64,000 bases of DNA from Sinorhizobium sojae CCBAU 05684 (GTDB taxonomy: Bacteria > Pseudomonadota > Alphaproteobacteria > Rhizobiales > Rhizobiaceae), in NCBI RefSeq assembly GCF_002288525.1, contig NZ_CP023067.1, positions 620,001 to 684,000 of the forward strand, written 5' to 3'. Made by a program: the position numbers and the translations under genes. Positions 8,294-16,822 of the stretch are shown in pieces (position 1 is the stretch's first letter; every line of letters begins with the position of its first letter). The notes under the pieces were generated by a model. It made no database searches and was not told the origin of the DNA. It saw only the letters and a list, made by a program, of their open reading frames with translations.

Positions 8294-8842
8294 TCATGTC
8301 CGCCGAAAGAGCTGGCAGCTCGAGTCGGCCAGAAAGTCGCGGACCTGTTCCTCGAAGCTGTCGAAAGGGGCGAGCGCGCGGAGAACCGCGTAGCCTTCCT
8401 CGTCCTTCATCTCGATCATGATCGATTGGGCCAGTTCCTCCGGCGGCGACTTTCGCAGTTCCACCAGCTGGATGGGAGTCGCCACGATCAGGTCGAGATT
8501 TCCGTTGACTGCCGTCTGGTCATTCATGCTGAAGACTTCGTTCGAGCCGCTGTCGAAGACGGAGAGCGACCAGAAGGGGACGGGACCGCGGGCAATCAAG
8601 CGGGTCGGTACATCAGCAACTGAGAAACTGCAGACGGCTGTTCGAAGAAACGGATTGCTGTTGCCCAAGCCCGTCGGGCCGGGCTCGGCCGTCAGAGGAA
8701 AGAAACTGTCCATTTCCAGAAGGTCAAGCACGCGCGTGTAGGCGTCCCGGCCGGTGAATTGCGGCAGTGCAAGGACGATCACGATGTGCAGGAGCGCTGC
8801 ACCGACTAGGCCGACGAGAATGGCAAAGAGGACGCTACGCAT
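8294..8842 (-). CDS. DUF1254-family membrane-anchored protein
   Basis: A 182-residue protein with one N-terminal membrane segment (RSVLFAILVGLVGAALLHIV). The body is typical of the short DUF1254 proteins of rhizobia (DAYTRVLDLL, GNSNPFLRTAVCSFSV, PVPFWSLSVFD, EVFSMNDQTAV). It follows the DUF1214 gene with an 8-base overlap, the usual paired arrangement of these two families. The pair is probably periplasmic or membrane-associated. Function unknown. Confidence 0.78.
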   Translation of the reverse strand: MRSVLFAILVGLVGAALLHIVIVLALPQFTGRDAYTRVLDLLEMDSFFPLTAEPGPTGLGNSNPFLRTAVCSFSVADVPTRLIARGPVPFWSLSVFDSGSNEVFSMNDQTAVNGNLDLIVATPIQLVELRKSPPEELAQSIMIEMKDEEGYAVLRALAPFDSFEEQVRDFLADSSCQLFRRT

Positions 8843-9422
8843 TGCCGCACCCGGTCTTGACGATTTTGGGCATTGCGAGGTCGATCAGCCCTGATGAGCC
8901 GGCTGTCGGGGTGTCGAGCAGCGTCAATACGAGCCTGAAGCTGCCCGCATGCCGAAGCGCCAGCCAATTGTCCGGCTTGGCGATGGGGGAGGCGTGGACG
9001 ACGAACCGGCTGTCCGTGGCGCGCAGCACCGTCCAGGAATTGATGGCGGAGGGGAGGTCCGGGCCCGGCCGCAGCGTGACCCCATCGGCGGTCGTCGCAT
9101 GAAGGGTCCAGAAACGAGCCGGCGGCGTGATGCCCGAGATCTCGTATGAACAGGCCGCCGAGAGGCGCTCACCGCTGTCGTCCGTCGCCGCCGAGAATAT
9201 TAGTCCCTCGGCGCTGCCGAAAAGCAGCTCGCCGGTGCGGGCTCGGTGCGCCTTTGCATAGGGGTCGGCAGAGGCAGTCTGCGCCGCCGGAAATGCCACC
9301 CATGGTCCTATGGCGATGGAGCCGAAGCCGGCTGTCGCTTTCAGCGCCCATACGGACGAAGCAATACCGCCGCCAAAGGCAACGGCGAGTGCAACGGCGA
9401 CGAGGAAGGGAACTCGGAACAA
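8835..9422 (-). CDS. DUF1214-family membrane-anchored protein
   Basis: A 195-residue protein starting at a TTG codon (9420-9422); no ATG is available before the hydrophobic segment FLVAVALAVAFGGGIASSVWAL. The body has the DUF1214 features: ARTGELLFGSAEGLIF, then YEISGITPPARFWTLHATT and the ending AGSSGLIDLAMPKIVKTGCG. The start choice is therefore forced rather than supported by a Shine-Dalgarno. It is translationally coupled to the DUF1254 gene. Function unknown. Confidence 0.78.
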   Translation of the reverse strand: MFRVPFLVAVALAVAFGGGIASSVWALKATAGFGSIAIGPWVAFPAAQTASADPYAKAHRARTGELLFGSAEGLIFSAATDDSGERLSAACSYEISGITPPARFWTLHATTADGVTLRPGPDLPSAINSWTVLRATDSRFVVHASPIAKPDNWLALRHAGSFRLVLTLLDTPTAGSSGLIDLAMPKIVKTGCGNA

Positions 9423-9542
9423 GAGGCGGCTCTATGAAAACGTATCGGTTATCCCGCGGGTGAAGCTTTTGTCTTTGTGATCTGTCGATTCGATCCGCGT
9501 CTAGGGAACCCATCTGTCGTCGCCAGGTCGATTTTCCGCAAG

Positions 9543-11759
9543 TCAATTCTCCGTCGCATTGATCGTCAGGTGCCGCTTTGTGGTTTCGGCCGGGGCTTCG
9601 AGCGCTGCGACCGTGCCGCCGTTCTTTTCCTGCGGCTTGAGTGGGGGCGCATTTTCGAGCGCCTCGCCGATGGTCTTCAGCAGCCGAGTCGCGTCGGATG
9701 AAAGCGATCTCGGTCGGATGAGCGGCGGCAGAGTGTTTTCGTTCTGACTGGCATCGTTGGCTTTGGCCGGCTTCTTCGACGCCACGGCGGCCGGCGCTTC
9801 AATGCCGGGAATGGCGCGGTGTTCGATGCCCTGTTCGGCATAATCCATCAGCCGCTTGAAGGTCATCGCCGGCAGGGAACCGCCGGTCATGTTTTCGGTG
9901 GAGGTGTAATCGTCATTGCCGAACCAGACTGCCGTCGTGTAGTCGCCGGTGAAGCCAACGAACCAGGCGTCGCGATAGGCCTGGGTCGTGCCGGTCTTGC
10001 CGCCGGTCACGATGCCGTTCTCAAGGGCAGCCCTGCGGGCCGTCCCCATGACCGGGATTTGCGTCAGAATGCGGTTCATAGAGGACACCGCTTCTTCGCT
10101 CAAGACGCGCTCGGGCGGCGGCGCGTCGCGCGCGAAATCATAGAGGATGTCGCCGTCATAATTCAGGATCTGGCTGATACCGTGGCGCCGCGACTGGAAA
10201 CCTCCTGCCGGGAAGACGGCATAGGCCGTCGCCTGGTCGAGCACTGTTACTTCCGAGGTGCCGAGCGGCATGGTCTTGTCGGTGCGGATCGGCGTCTCAA
10301 CGCCCATCCTCTTGGCGGTTTGGGCAATGATTTCGGTGCCGAGCTTATCCCTGGCGAGGCGGACCGGAACCGTATTGATGGATTTCGCCAGCGCCGTCAT
10401 CAGTGTTACGCGGCCGGCATAACTGCGGCCATAATTCTGCGGCGACCAGCCGCGCCAGGTGATCGGCGCGTCGACGACCACCGTCTCCGGCGTCATGTCT
10501 TTTTCCATAGCGGCCGCATAGGTGAAGACCTTGAACGACGAGCCCGGCTGCCGAAGGGCGCGGGTGGCGCGGTTGAACTGGCTTTCGCCATAGTCGCGGC
10601 CGCCGACCATGGCGCGCACGGGGCCGCCGTCTTCGATCATCACCAGGGCGCCCTGCTTCACCTTATAGGTTTCGCCATATTGTCTGAGGCCGGCTTCGAC
10701 CGCTTCCTCAGCGGCTGCCTGCAGGCCCATGTCGATCGTTGTCCTCACGATCAGGGAATGCTGCGCGAAGGGAGCCGCAATGCGCCGCACTTCGTCGAAG
10801 GCCCAGTCGAGGAAGAAGTCCGGTGCCTTGACCTGGGCGCGATCGATGACCGTGGCCGGGTTCAGACGCGCGGCGAGCACTTGCCCCTCAGTCGTCAGAC
10901 CGCCCTGGACCATGTTGGTCAGGACCTCGTTGGCGCGTGCGCGCGCAGCCGGCAGGTTGACGTGCGGCGCGTAGCGCGCGGGCGCCTTGAAGAGGCCCGC
11001 GATCATGGCGGACTCGGCGAGATTGATGTCCGTGATCGTCTTGCCGAAATAGAATTGCGCCGCCGCCGCCGCGCCGAAGGTGCCGCCGCCCATATAGGCG
11101 CGGTCCAGATAGAGGCGCAGTATTTCCTTCTTCGAGAGATTGCATTCCAGCCAGACGGCAAGGAAAGCTTCCTTGATCTTCCGTTCGATCGTCCGCTCAT
11201 TCGTCAGGAACAGGTTCTTGGCAAGCTGCTGGGTCAAGGTAGAGCCGCCTTGGACGACGCTGCCGGCGCGAGCATTTTCCGTCATGGCGCGCGCGAGGCC
11301 GAGAAAATCGATGCCCCAGTGCTCGAAGAACCGGCGGTCCTCGGTCGCCAGCACCGCTTTGATGAGATGGTCCGGGAGTTCGTCGACCGGGACGGAATCC
11401 TCATGGATGATGCCGCGATGGCCAATCTCGTTGCCGTAGCGGTCAAGGAAGGTGACGGCGAAATCGCCTTGGGCGCGCCAATTTCCCTTGGTTTCCTCGA
11501 AGGCAGGAAGGGCGAGCGCGAGCATCAGCACCGCCCCCGCGGTCCCCCACGTCATACCCTCGCCAAGAACTTCGAAAAACGCGCGTTTCCAGCCGCGTAC
11601 GCGGAAACGGCGGGAAAAGATCGTGATGTCTTCCCACCACTCGGCAAGGCGGAACCCGGCGTTCCACACCGTCGAGTCGATCCAGGAATCGATTCGGAGG
11701 AAGATGTGTCGCGCCTTTGGCCGGTTGTCCTCTTTCCTCGGTTCCTGCACGGTCTTCAT
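9543..11759 (-). CDS. Class A penicillin-binding protein (PBP1-type transglycosylase/transpeptidase)
   Basis: A 738-residue bifunctional peptidoglycan synthase. A cytoplasmic basic N-terminus leads to one membrane segment near 68-86. The glycosyltransferase domain (about 110-285) has the catalytic Glu in ATEDRRFFEHWG (E140) and GGSTLTQQLAKNL. The transpeptidase domain has SXXK in QPGSSFK (S407, K410), SIN (460-462) and KTGTT (588-592). All catalytic motifs are intact, so it should polymerise and cross-link glycan in the periplasm. Rhizobia have several class A PBPs, so I give no symbol. It is divergent from the YcgN-type gene. Confidence 0.93.
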   Translation of the reverse strand: MKTVQEPRKEDNRPKARHIFLRIDSWIDSTVWNAGFRLAEWWEDITIFSRRFRVRGWKRAFFEVLGEGMTWGTAGAVLMLALALPAFEETKGNWRAQGDFAVTFLDRYGNEIGHRGIIHEDSVPVDELPDHLIKAVLATEDRRFFEHWGIDFLGLARAMTENARAGSVVQGGSTLTQQLAKNLFLTNERTIERKIKEAFLAVWLECNLSKKEILRLYLDRAYMGGGTFGAAAAAQFYFGKTITDINLAESAMIAGLFKAPARYAPHVNLPAARARANEVLTNMVQGGLTTEGQVLAARLNPATVIDRAQVKAPDFFLDWAFDEVRRIAAPFAQHSLIVRTTIDMGLQAAAEEAVEAGLRQYGETYKVKQGALVMIEDGGPVRAMVGGRDYGESQFNRATRALRQPGSSFKVFTYAAAMEKDMTPETVVVDAPITWRGWSPQNYGRSYAGRVTLMTALAKSINTVPVRLARDKLGTEIIAQTAKRMGVETPIRTDKTMPLGTSEVTVLDQATAYAVFPAGGFQSRRHGISQILNYDGDILYDFARDAPPPERVLSEEAVSSMNRILTQIPVMGTARRAALENGIVTGGKTGTTQAYRDAWFVGFTGDYTTAVWFGNDDYTSTENMTGGSLPAMTFKRLMDYAEQGIEHRAIPGIEAPAAVASKKPAKANDASQNENTLPPLIRPRSLSSDATRLLKTIGEALENAPPLKPQEKNGGTVAALEAPAETTKRHLTINATEN

Positions 11760-11900
11760 GTCCCGACGCTATCCTGCCCCACGACGATATTTGCATGGCG
11801 CCAAATTCCAATCTACTTGCATATCGCGCTGCCGGCCTTAAAAAACCGGCAATTTTCTGCAAATTGTCCATGTCGGCGTGGAATGATGGAAGTGTGACCC

Positions 11901-12368
11901 ATGGGCGAAATGCCTTTCTGGAAGACGAAGAGCCTCGAAGAGATGTCACAGGCGGAGTGGGAAAGCCTTTGCGACGGCTGCGGACTCTGTTGTCTCAACA
12001 AGCTGGAGGATTGGGATACCGGCGAGATCGCCTGGACGTCGATCCGCTGCACGCTTCTCGACGGCGAGAGCTGCCGGTGCAAGGACTACGACAACCGGCA
12101 GGCGACCGTTCCCGATTGCATTCAGCTGACCGCGGAGCGCGTGCGCGAAATCAGTTGGCTGCCGCCGACGTGCGGCTACCGGCTGATTGCCGAGGGGCGG
12201 GAGCTCTATTGGTGGCATCCGCTCGTTTCCGGCGATCCGGAAACCGTGCACGCCGCCGGCATTTCCGTGCGCGGACGCACCATTGCCGAGGACGGAGTCG
12301 ATATAGACGACTATGAGGATTACCTGGTTACATGGCCGCTGGAAGTGGGGCTCGAGCCGGCCGAATAG
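11901..12368 (+). CDS. YcgN/UPF0260 cysteine-cluster protein
   Basis: A 155-residue protein with the cysteine arrangement of the YcgN (UPF0260, YkgJ/CxxCxxCC) family: C24, C27, C30, C31 in CDGCGLCC, then C50, C58, C60 and C73. These probably bind a metal or Fe-S cluster (inference). [19 protein letters not shown] and CRCKDYDNR are family signatures. The ATG at 11901 is used, with another ATG three codons later. Molecular function is not established. Confidence 0.88.
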   Translation: MGEMPFWKTKSLEEMSQAEWESLCDGCGLCCLNKLEDWDTGEIAWTSIRCTLLDGESCRCKDYDNRQATVPDCIQLTAERVREISWLPPTCGYRLIAEGRELYWWHPLVSGDPETVHAAGISVRGRTIAEDGVDIDDYEDYLVTWPLEVGLEPAE

Positions 12369-12374
12369 CCGGCT

Positions 12375-12467
12375 ACAGCGCTGCGTCCTTCAGGACGCGC
12401 TAAGGACACTGTAGTTTCGGCGCCTCGCGCTTTCCAAAAAGGGGGTCCGATTTTCGCGCAGATGCGC
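12375..12467. repeat. Mosaic repeat (A and C modules)
   Basis: ACAGCGCTGCGTCCTTCAGG..GCG..CACTGTAG (A) joins GCGCTTTCCAAAAAGGGGG and TCCGATTTTCGCGCAGATGC (C). It sits between the convergent ends of the YcgN-type and MmcQ-type genes. Confidence 0.7.
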
Positions 12468-12473
12468 TGGCAG

Positions 12474-12809
12474 TCAGTGGCGGCCGTTCTTGCGAACGAG
12501 GTTTTTCGGGGCGACATTGCGCCACGCGGTTTCCATGGACTGGCGAATGAGTTCCTCGTCGGCACCGACAAAATAGAGCGAGGTCCAGCCGCGATCACCC
12601 CACCCGCCCGGAACGGCGGCGCAAACGCCCGGTTCCATTTCGAGGAGCATGCGCTGCTGGTCCCGGGTGAATTTGAACACCACGCGTCCTGCCTCCGGCA
12701 GGCTCATGAATATCCGCTTACCCACACGGAAATCCCGCGTTCCGAAATGGGCATTTTCCTGGGTTCCGGGCAGGCTCAGCGCCAGCTTTTCCAACTCCTC
12801 TGTCAGCAT
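12474..12809 (-). CDS. MmcQ/YjbR family DNA-binding-like protein
   Basis: A 111-residue protein of the MmcQ/YjbR fold (DUF419): LALSLPGTQENAHFGTRDFRV, then GRVVFKFTRDQQRMLLE and the C-terminal GWTSLYFVGADEELIRQSM. The fold resembles type II secretion chaperones and CyaY, and the family is called DNA-binding only by similarity. The ATG at 12809 matches the family start; the frame is open further upstream. Function is uncertain. Confidence 0.83.
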   Translation of the reverse strand: MLTEELEKLALSLPGTQENAHFGTRDFRVGKRIFMSLPEAGRVVFKFTRDQQRMLLEMEPGVCAAVPGGWGDRGWTSLYFVGADEELIRQSMETAWRNVAPKNLVRKNGRH

Positions 12810-12844
12810 GCGCGAAGAGTAGCACGAAATCGTCGATTGACAAA

Positions 12845-12878
12845 AAGCATCCGCCCGCCAAACGGCGGGCGGATGCTT
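12845..12878 (-). terminator. Strong Rho-independent terminator of the 46-codon gene
   Basis: A perfect 15-bp stem (12845-12859 with 12864-12878) with the loop AAAC. Read on the minus strand it is followed by TTTTT, placing it as the terminator of the small gene that ends at 12925. Confidence 0.85.
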
Positions 12879-12924
12879 AAATGGATGGGTAACAATCTTC
12901 CGGCGTCGGATCCGGATGCCGGAG

Positions 12925-13065
12925 TCATTCGCGTGGCGGGACGGGCTTTTCTGCCGCTTCGTTCGCCGTGCGCATCGCGCGCCATTCATTCTCGAATCGG
13001 TCGAGCAATATTTGCGGAATTCTGGATTGCGTGGATACGGGCGGCTTGTTCGCAACTGACTGCAT
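12925..13065 (-). CDS. Small protein of 46 residues, unknown function
   Basis: A short gene from the ATG at 13065 with a near-perfect AGGAGG five bases upstream, followed 47 bases after its stop by a strong terminator on the same strand. The product begins MQSVANKPPVSTQSRIPQ and continues with an amphipathic segment (ILLDRFENEWRAMRTANEAA) and a proline-rich end. No signal peptide or membrane segment is seen. I do not recognise the family. The expression signals argue that it is a real, well-translated gene. Confidence 0.72.
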   Translation of the reverse strand: MQSVANKPPVSTQSRIPQILLDRFENEWRAMRTANEAAEKPVPPRE

Positions 13066-13652
13066 CCGGTCCTCCTGAATGACATGAGTGGAATGAACGG
13101 ACCATTTCATATCGCAAAAACTTTGTAAATCAGGGACTTAAGTCGTTTAAACGATTTAAAAAGATTTAAATCGATTAATTGCAGAGCGATCCACAGGTGC
13201 TTGCGCGCCTGATAGCGAGCACGTTTTTTACAAGGCGGAGTGGCGATCGCGCGGCCTTGGCCGACCGCTCGTCCGATAAGATCGATGATGTTCAGAGCGT
13301 TGTGCCGGGAAGCGGAATCCGTCGCCGCTTACTTCCGAAGTGATGCGGTCTTTGAGGATTGACTGCCTGACGATTCGAAAGAATCGCCTTTCGGGAGCTG
13401 TGAGGCGTGGACTCCGTAGCGTAACCGCTGCGCCGATCCAATGTGAGCTGATGATCTTAACGAAGGGCAGACATGCGCCGCTGTTTCGCGATTGCGGTCG
13501 GTCTCCGCGCCGACCGTCACCGCAACCGGGGATCGTGCATGCAGCGGCGGGCGCCGCGTCGATTAGAAACGCCGAGACGGACATTCATTTGCCATTCAGC
13601 CTCTATCGGTTAAAAAAACCACCATGTTGCTTCCCAAGTCGAAAGTGCATTC
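13066..13652. other. Intergenic region with AT-rich palindromes
   Basis: A gap of 587 bases between the small gene (minus) and feuN (plus). At 13143-13154 lies the perfect palindrome TCGTTTAAACGA, followed by GATTTAAATC at 13163-13172. They sit about 80-110 bases upstream of the small gene and may be operator or promoter DNA. The 118-codon minus-strand frame at 13228-13584 has no recognisable features and is not called. Confidence 0.4.
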
Positions 13653-13904
13653 ATGTCTTCACCAGTAATCATAGCCGCGCTTGCCGCAGGCCTCGCAGGT
13701 TTCCCGCCGCCTGCTGTGACCGTGCCTGCGGTTGTCGTCAGCGCGGCTGGCGATTGCAGCGGCGCAGCCTCGCAAGTGGTGGCTGAGACGGGCGGCGAAT
13801 TGCTTTCCGCCCAACCCACATCCGATGGCAAGTGCGTCGTGACCGTGCTAATCCCTGGCAATGGCGGGCGGCCGAAGAAGGTGACCGTAAGGGTCCCCAT
13901 GTAG
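13653..13904 (+). CDS. feuN: FeuN, small periplasmic negative regulator of FeuPQ
   Basis: An 83-residue secreted protein directly upstream of feuP. It has an N-terminal signal-like segment (MSSPVIIAALAAGLAGFPPP), two cysteines (in GDCSGA and DGKCVV) and a basic end (GGRPKKVTVRVPM). Size, export signal and position match FeuN of Sinorhizobium meliloti, reported to interact with the FeuQ sensor kinase in the periplasm and hold the FeuP/FeuQ system in check. The identification rests on context and layout rather than alignment. Confidence 0.85.
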   Translation: MSSPVIIAALAAGLAGFPPPAVTVPAVVVSAAGDCSGAASQVVAETGGELLSAQPTSDGKCVVTVLIPGNGGRPKKVTVRVPM

Positions 13905-13947
13905 GCCTCGGCGCTCCGCACCATGAGCGAGGGGTTTGAGACGAGAG

Positions 13948-14619
13948 ATGCGCATCCTGATAGTCGAGGACGACGTCAACCTGAACAGGCAATTGGCAGA
14001 GGCGTTGAAGGAATCCGGTTACGTCGTCGACCAGGCCTTCGATGGCGAGGAGGGGCACTACCTCGGCGACGCCGAACCCTATGATGCGGTGATCCTCGAT
14101 ATCGGACTTCCGGAAATGGACGGGATCACCGTGCTCGAAAAGTGGCGCGGTGACGGCAAGCTCATGCCCGTGCTGATTTTGACGGCGCGCGACCGCTGGA
14201 GCGACAAGGTGGCAGGCATCGACGCCGGCGCCGACGACTACGTTGCCAAACCCTTTCACGTCGAGGAAGTGCTTGCCCGTATCCGGGCGCTGATCCGCCG
14301 GGCCGCGGGGCATGCGAGCTCCGAGATCATTTGCGGGCCAGTGCGCCTGGACACCAAGGGATCGAAGGCGACGGTAGACGGCGTAGCGCTGAAGCTGACC
14401 TCGCACGAGTTCCGCCTGCTGTCCTATCTCATGCATCACATGGGACAGGTGGTCTCTCGCACGGAACTGGTCGAGCACATGTACGATCAGGATTTCGACC
14501 GCGACTCCAACACGATCGAGGTTTTCATAGGCCGGCTTCGCAAGAAGATCGGCAATGATCTGATCGAGACGGTGCGCGGGCTCGGTTATCGTATGCAAGC
14601 CCCTGGCAATGGCAATTAG
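13948..14619 (+). CDS. feuP: FeuP, OmpR-family response regulator
   Basis: A 223-residue regulator with a receiver domain (acidic pair E7/D8/D9, phospho-acceptor D51 in VILDIGLPEMDG, K in DDYVAKPF) and an OmpR/PhoB winged-helix domain ending VRGLGYRMQAPG. FeuP with FeuQ controls genes such as ndvA for cyclic beta-glucan export and is needed for symbiosis in S. meliloti (established). The ATG at 13948 is chosen over a TTG at 13936. It overlaps feuQ by 11 bases. Confidence 0.9.
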   Translation: MRILIVEDDVNLNRQLAEALKESGYVVDQAFDGEEGHYLGDAEPYDAVILDIGLPEMDGITVLEKWRGDGKLMPVLILTARDRWSDKVAGIDAGADDYVAKPFHVEEVLARIRALIRRAAGHASSEIICGPVRLDTKGSKATVDGVALKLTSHEFRLLSYLMHHMGQVVSRTELVEHMYDQDFDRDSNTIEVFIGRLRKKIGNDLIETVRGLGYRMQAPGNGN

Positions 14620-15994
14620 ATCGCTCACGGCCCGCGTCCTGGCGGTATCGACCGTTTGGGCGGTCGTTGCCCTGGTGGTGATCGGGGTCGTTATCTCCGC
14701 GCTTTACCGGCAGGGATCGGAGCGCGGCTTTCAGGACCTTTTGCGGGCGCAACTTTATAACGTGATCAACTCGATCTCGGTCGGGGAGAACGGCTCCCTG
14801 TCCGGCAGTCCGCAGCTCGGCGACCTCCGCTTTTCCCAGCCGCAGACCGGCTGGTACTGGATCGTCGAACCGATCGGCGAGTTCGATACGCCACCCCTGC
14901 TGTCGACCTCGCTGGGCACGGCGAAATTGCCCATCGTCAGCGTCGAAGAGGTGCCCTTCGACATCCGCTACGAGCGCTTCTATACCACCGAGGACCCTTT
15001 CGGAAACCAGGTCGAAGTAGCGGAGACCGAGGTGGTTCTAGACATTGAAGGTCATGCGGCGCGCTTCCGCGTCGCCGGCAACCGCAATGTGCTCGAGGCG
15101 GATATAGACCGCTTTACCCGCAACCTGACGATCGCGCTCTCCATCTTCGGCCTCGGCGGTCTCGGCATGAATGCCCTGACGATCCTTTTCGGGCTGAAGC
15201 CGCTCGACCAGGTGCGCCGCTCGCTCGAGAAGATACGCACCGGCGAGAGCGAACGGCTGGACGGCGCCTTCCCACGCGAGATCCAGCCACTTGCCAACGA
15301 GGTGAACGCGCTGATCGACAGCAACCGCCGCATCGTCGAGCGCGCGCGCATGCAGGTCGGCAATCTTGCCCATTCGCTGAAGACGCCGATCGCCGTCCTG
15401 CTCAACGAGGCACGGGTGCTGGAGGTCCCCCATGGCGAGTTGATCAGGATGCAGGCGGATGCGATGCAGACGCAGGTGCAATCCTATTTGAGCCGCGCCC
15501 GCATTGCGGCGCAGCGCGGCTCTGTTCTGGCGCGGACCGACGCTCAGCCGGCGCTCGAAAGGATTGTCCGCGTGATGCGGCGTCTCAATCCGGAGAAGCA
15601 ATTCAGCCTGTCGGTCCACCCGCCGGGACTGGTGCTGGCCATGGAGCAGCAGGATGTCGAAGAGACGGTCGGCAATCTGCTGGAAAACGCGGCACGATAC
15701 GCGCGCGACCGTGTCTGGTTGAGCGTCAAGCCGGCCCCTGAGGAAGAACGCAGCAAGGAACCGGGTCGCGAATGGATCGTGCTGCAAATCGACGACGACG
15801 GTCCCGGACTCGATTCGGACCAGATCGCTCTGGCCATGAAGCGCGGCAAGAGGCTCGACGAAAGCAAACCCGGAACCGGGCTCGGGCTTTCGATCGTGAG
15901 CGAGATCGTGGGTGAATATCAGGGCAGCCTGGAGCTTTGCCGTCGCGACGACGGGGGCTTGCGCGCCAGGCTTCTTTTGCCGGCTGCGGTCTAA
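14609..15994 (+). CDS. feuQ: FeuQ, sensor histidine kinase
   Basis: A 461-residue inner-membrane kinase with membrane segments near 10-32 and 172-194 flanking a periplasmic sensor region. A HAMP-type linker follows, then HisKA with NLAHSLKTPIAVLL (H255), then a HATPase domain (NLLENAARYA, DDDGPGLD, GTGLGLSIVSEI). It phosphorylates FeuP; its periplasmic domain is the reported contact for FeuN. It is translationally coupled to feuP (ATG inside the feuP end). Confidence 0.9.
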   Translation: MAIRSLTARVLAVSTVWAVVALVVIGVVISALYRQGSERGFQDLLRAQLYNVINSISVGENGSLSGSPQLGDLRFSQPQTGWYWIVEPIGEFDTPPLLSTSLGTAKLPIVSVEEVPFDIRYERFYTTEDPFGNQVEVAETEVVLDIEGHAARFRVAGNRNVLEADIDRFTRNLTIALSIFGLGGLGMNALTILFGLKPLDQVRRSLEKIRTGESERLDGAFPREIQPLANEVNALIDSNRRIVERARMQVGNLAHSLKTPIAVLLNEARVLEVPHGELIRMQADAMQTQVQSYLSRARIAAQRGSVLARTDAQPALERIVRVMRRLNPEKQFSLSVHPPGLVLAMEQQDVEETVGNLLENAARYARDRVWLSVKPAPEEERSKEPGREWIVLQIDDDGPGLDSDQIALAMKRGKRLDESKPGTGLGLSIVSEIVGEYQGSLELCRRDDGGLRARLLLPAAV

Positions 15995-16209
15995 GCAAAA
16001 AGGGCTCCCGACGGCGAAGCGGGTGCGGTTCTCGGCCATCATGCAAGAGCGGCATCGTGATCCGGCAGTCACACCGGCGACCGAAAATACCGAAGCCGGC
16101 ACCGGGCGCGGTTGCCTCGGGCGTCGGAGGGTGCAAAAAGAAAAACATATTCGTGCCGCTCCTTCCTCGGGCGGCGACCGGTAAATTCCAGAACGAGTTG
16201 TGGCAAATC

Positions 16210-16674
16210 ATGAGGATTGGCGCAGAATTTGGGCAGGCCCTTGCTTCAGGCGGCAGGATTGCGATCGTCGCATCGGCTGTGGCGCTTGCCGGCTGCGCTA
16301 CCTCGAGCGGGTCGCGCGGGACCGCCGCTGCCGCTCTCGGCTCGACCACGACCGGTGGCGCGTCGTCATCGACCTATATCGAGGCGCTGCAGGGCGGGGT
16401 CATCGCACGCCTTTCCGGCGTCGACCTCAGCAAGTCGGATCGGCAAAGGGCGCTCGAGGCGGAATATCGCGCGCTTGAAGCAGCGCCCGGCGGCCAGCCG
16501 GTCCTCTGGGAAGGGCAGGGCGTCAGCGGCTCCGTGGTTGCCGCCGCTCCCTACCAGGTGGGCTCCCAGAACTGCCGCCAGTACAGCCATACGGTCACCA
16601 TCACGGGTCAGTCGACGACGGCGCGCGGTGCGGCATGCCGCAACAGCGACGGAAGCTGGACGCCATTGACCTGA
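16210..16674 (+). CDS. Outer-membrane lipoprotein, 17-kDa surface antigen-like (RT0821/Lpp0805 type)
   Basis: A 154-residue lipoprotein. The signal peptide ends in the lipobox LAGC (acylated C29). The mature part has a Ser/Thr/Gly-rich linker, then SDRQRALEAEYRALEAAPGGQ and WEGQGVSGSVVAAAPYQVG, the pattern of the alphaproteobacterial 17-kDa surface antigen C-terminal domain, with a possible disulfide (QNCRQYS, RGAACRN). The ATG at 16210 precedes the basic signal start. The role is likely envelope-structural. Confidence 0.82.
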   Translation: MRIGAEFGQALASGGRIAIVASAVALAGCATSSGSRGTAAAALGSTTTGGASSSTYIEALQGGVIARLSGVDLSKSDRQRALEAEYRALEAAPGGQPVLWEGQGVSGSVVAAAPYQVGSQNCRQYSHTVTITGQSTTARGAACRNSDGSWTPLT

Positions 16675-16822
16675 AGCTGTCGCGCTGGCTCTGCACACTT
16701 TGCGACCTTTCGGTCTCGCGGCGGCGCGCCTCCGGATATGCCCTTGCGGCGAAACGCCTCAAATCTCCGTCATTTCCGGATTTCGAGTTGGAATGACGGG
16801 GCCCTCATAGTATTTCCCCATC

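Noticed and set aside
9819-11897. 692-codon plus-strand frame opposite the penicillin-binding protein gene
   Set aside because: It lies antisense to a gene with intact catalytic motifs and has low-complexity, His/Arg-rich product typical of antisense frames in high-GC DNA.
13228-13584. 118-codon minus-strand frame upstream of feuN
   Set aside because: No Shine-Dalgarno, no conserved feature, and composition like random high-GC sequence.
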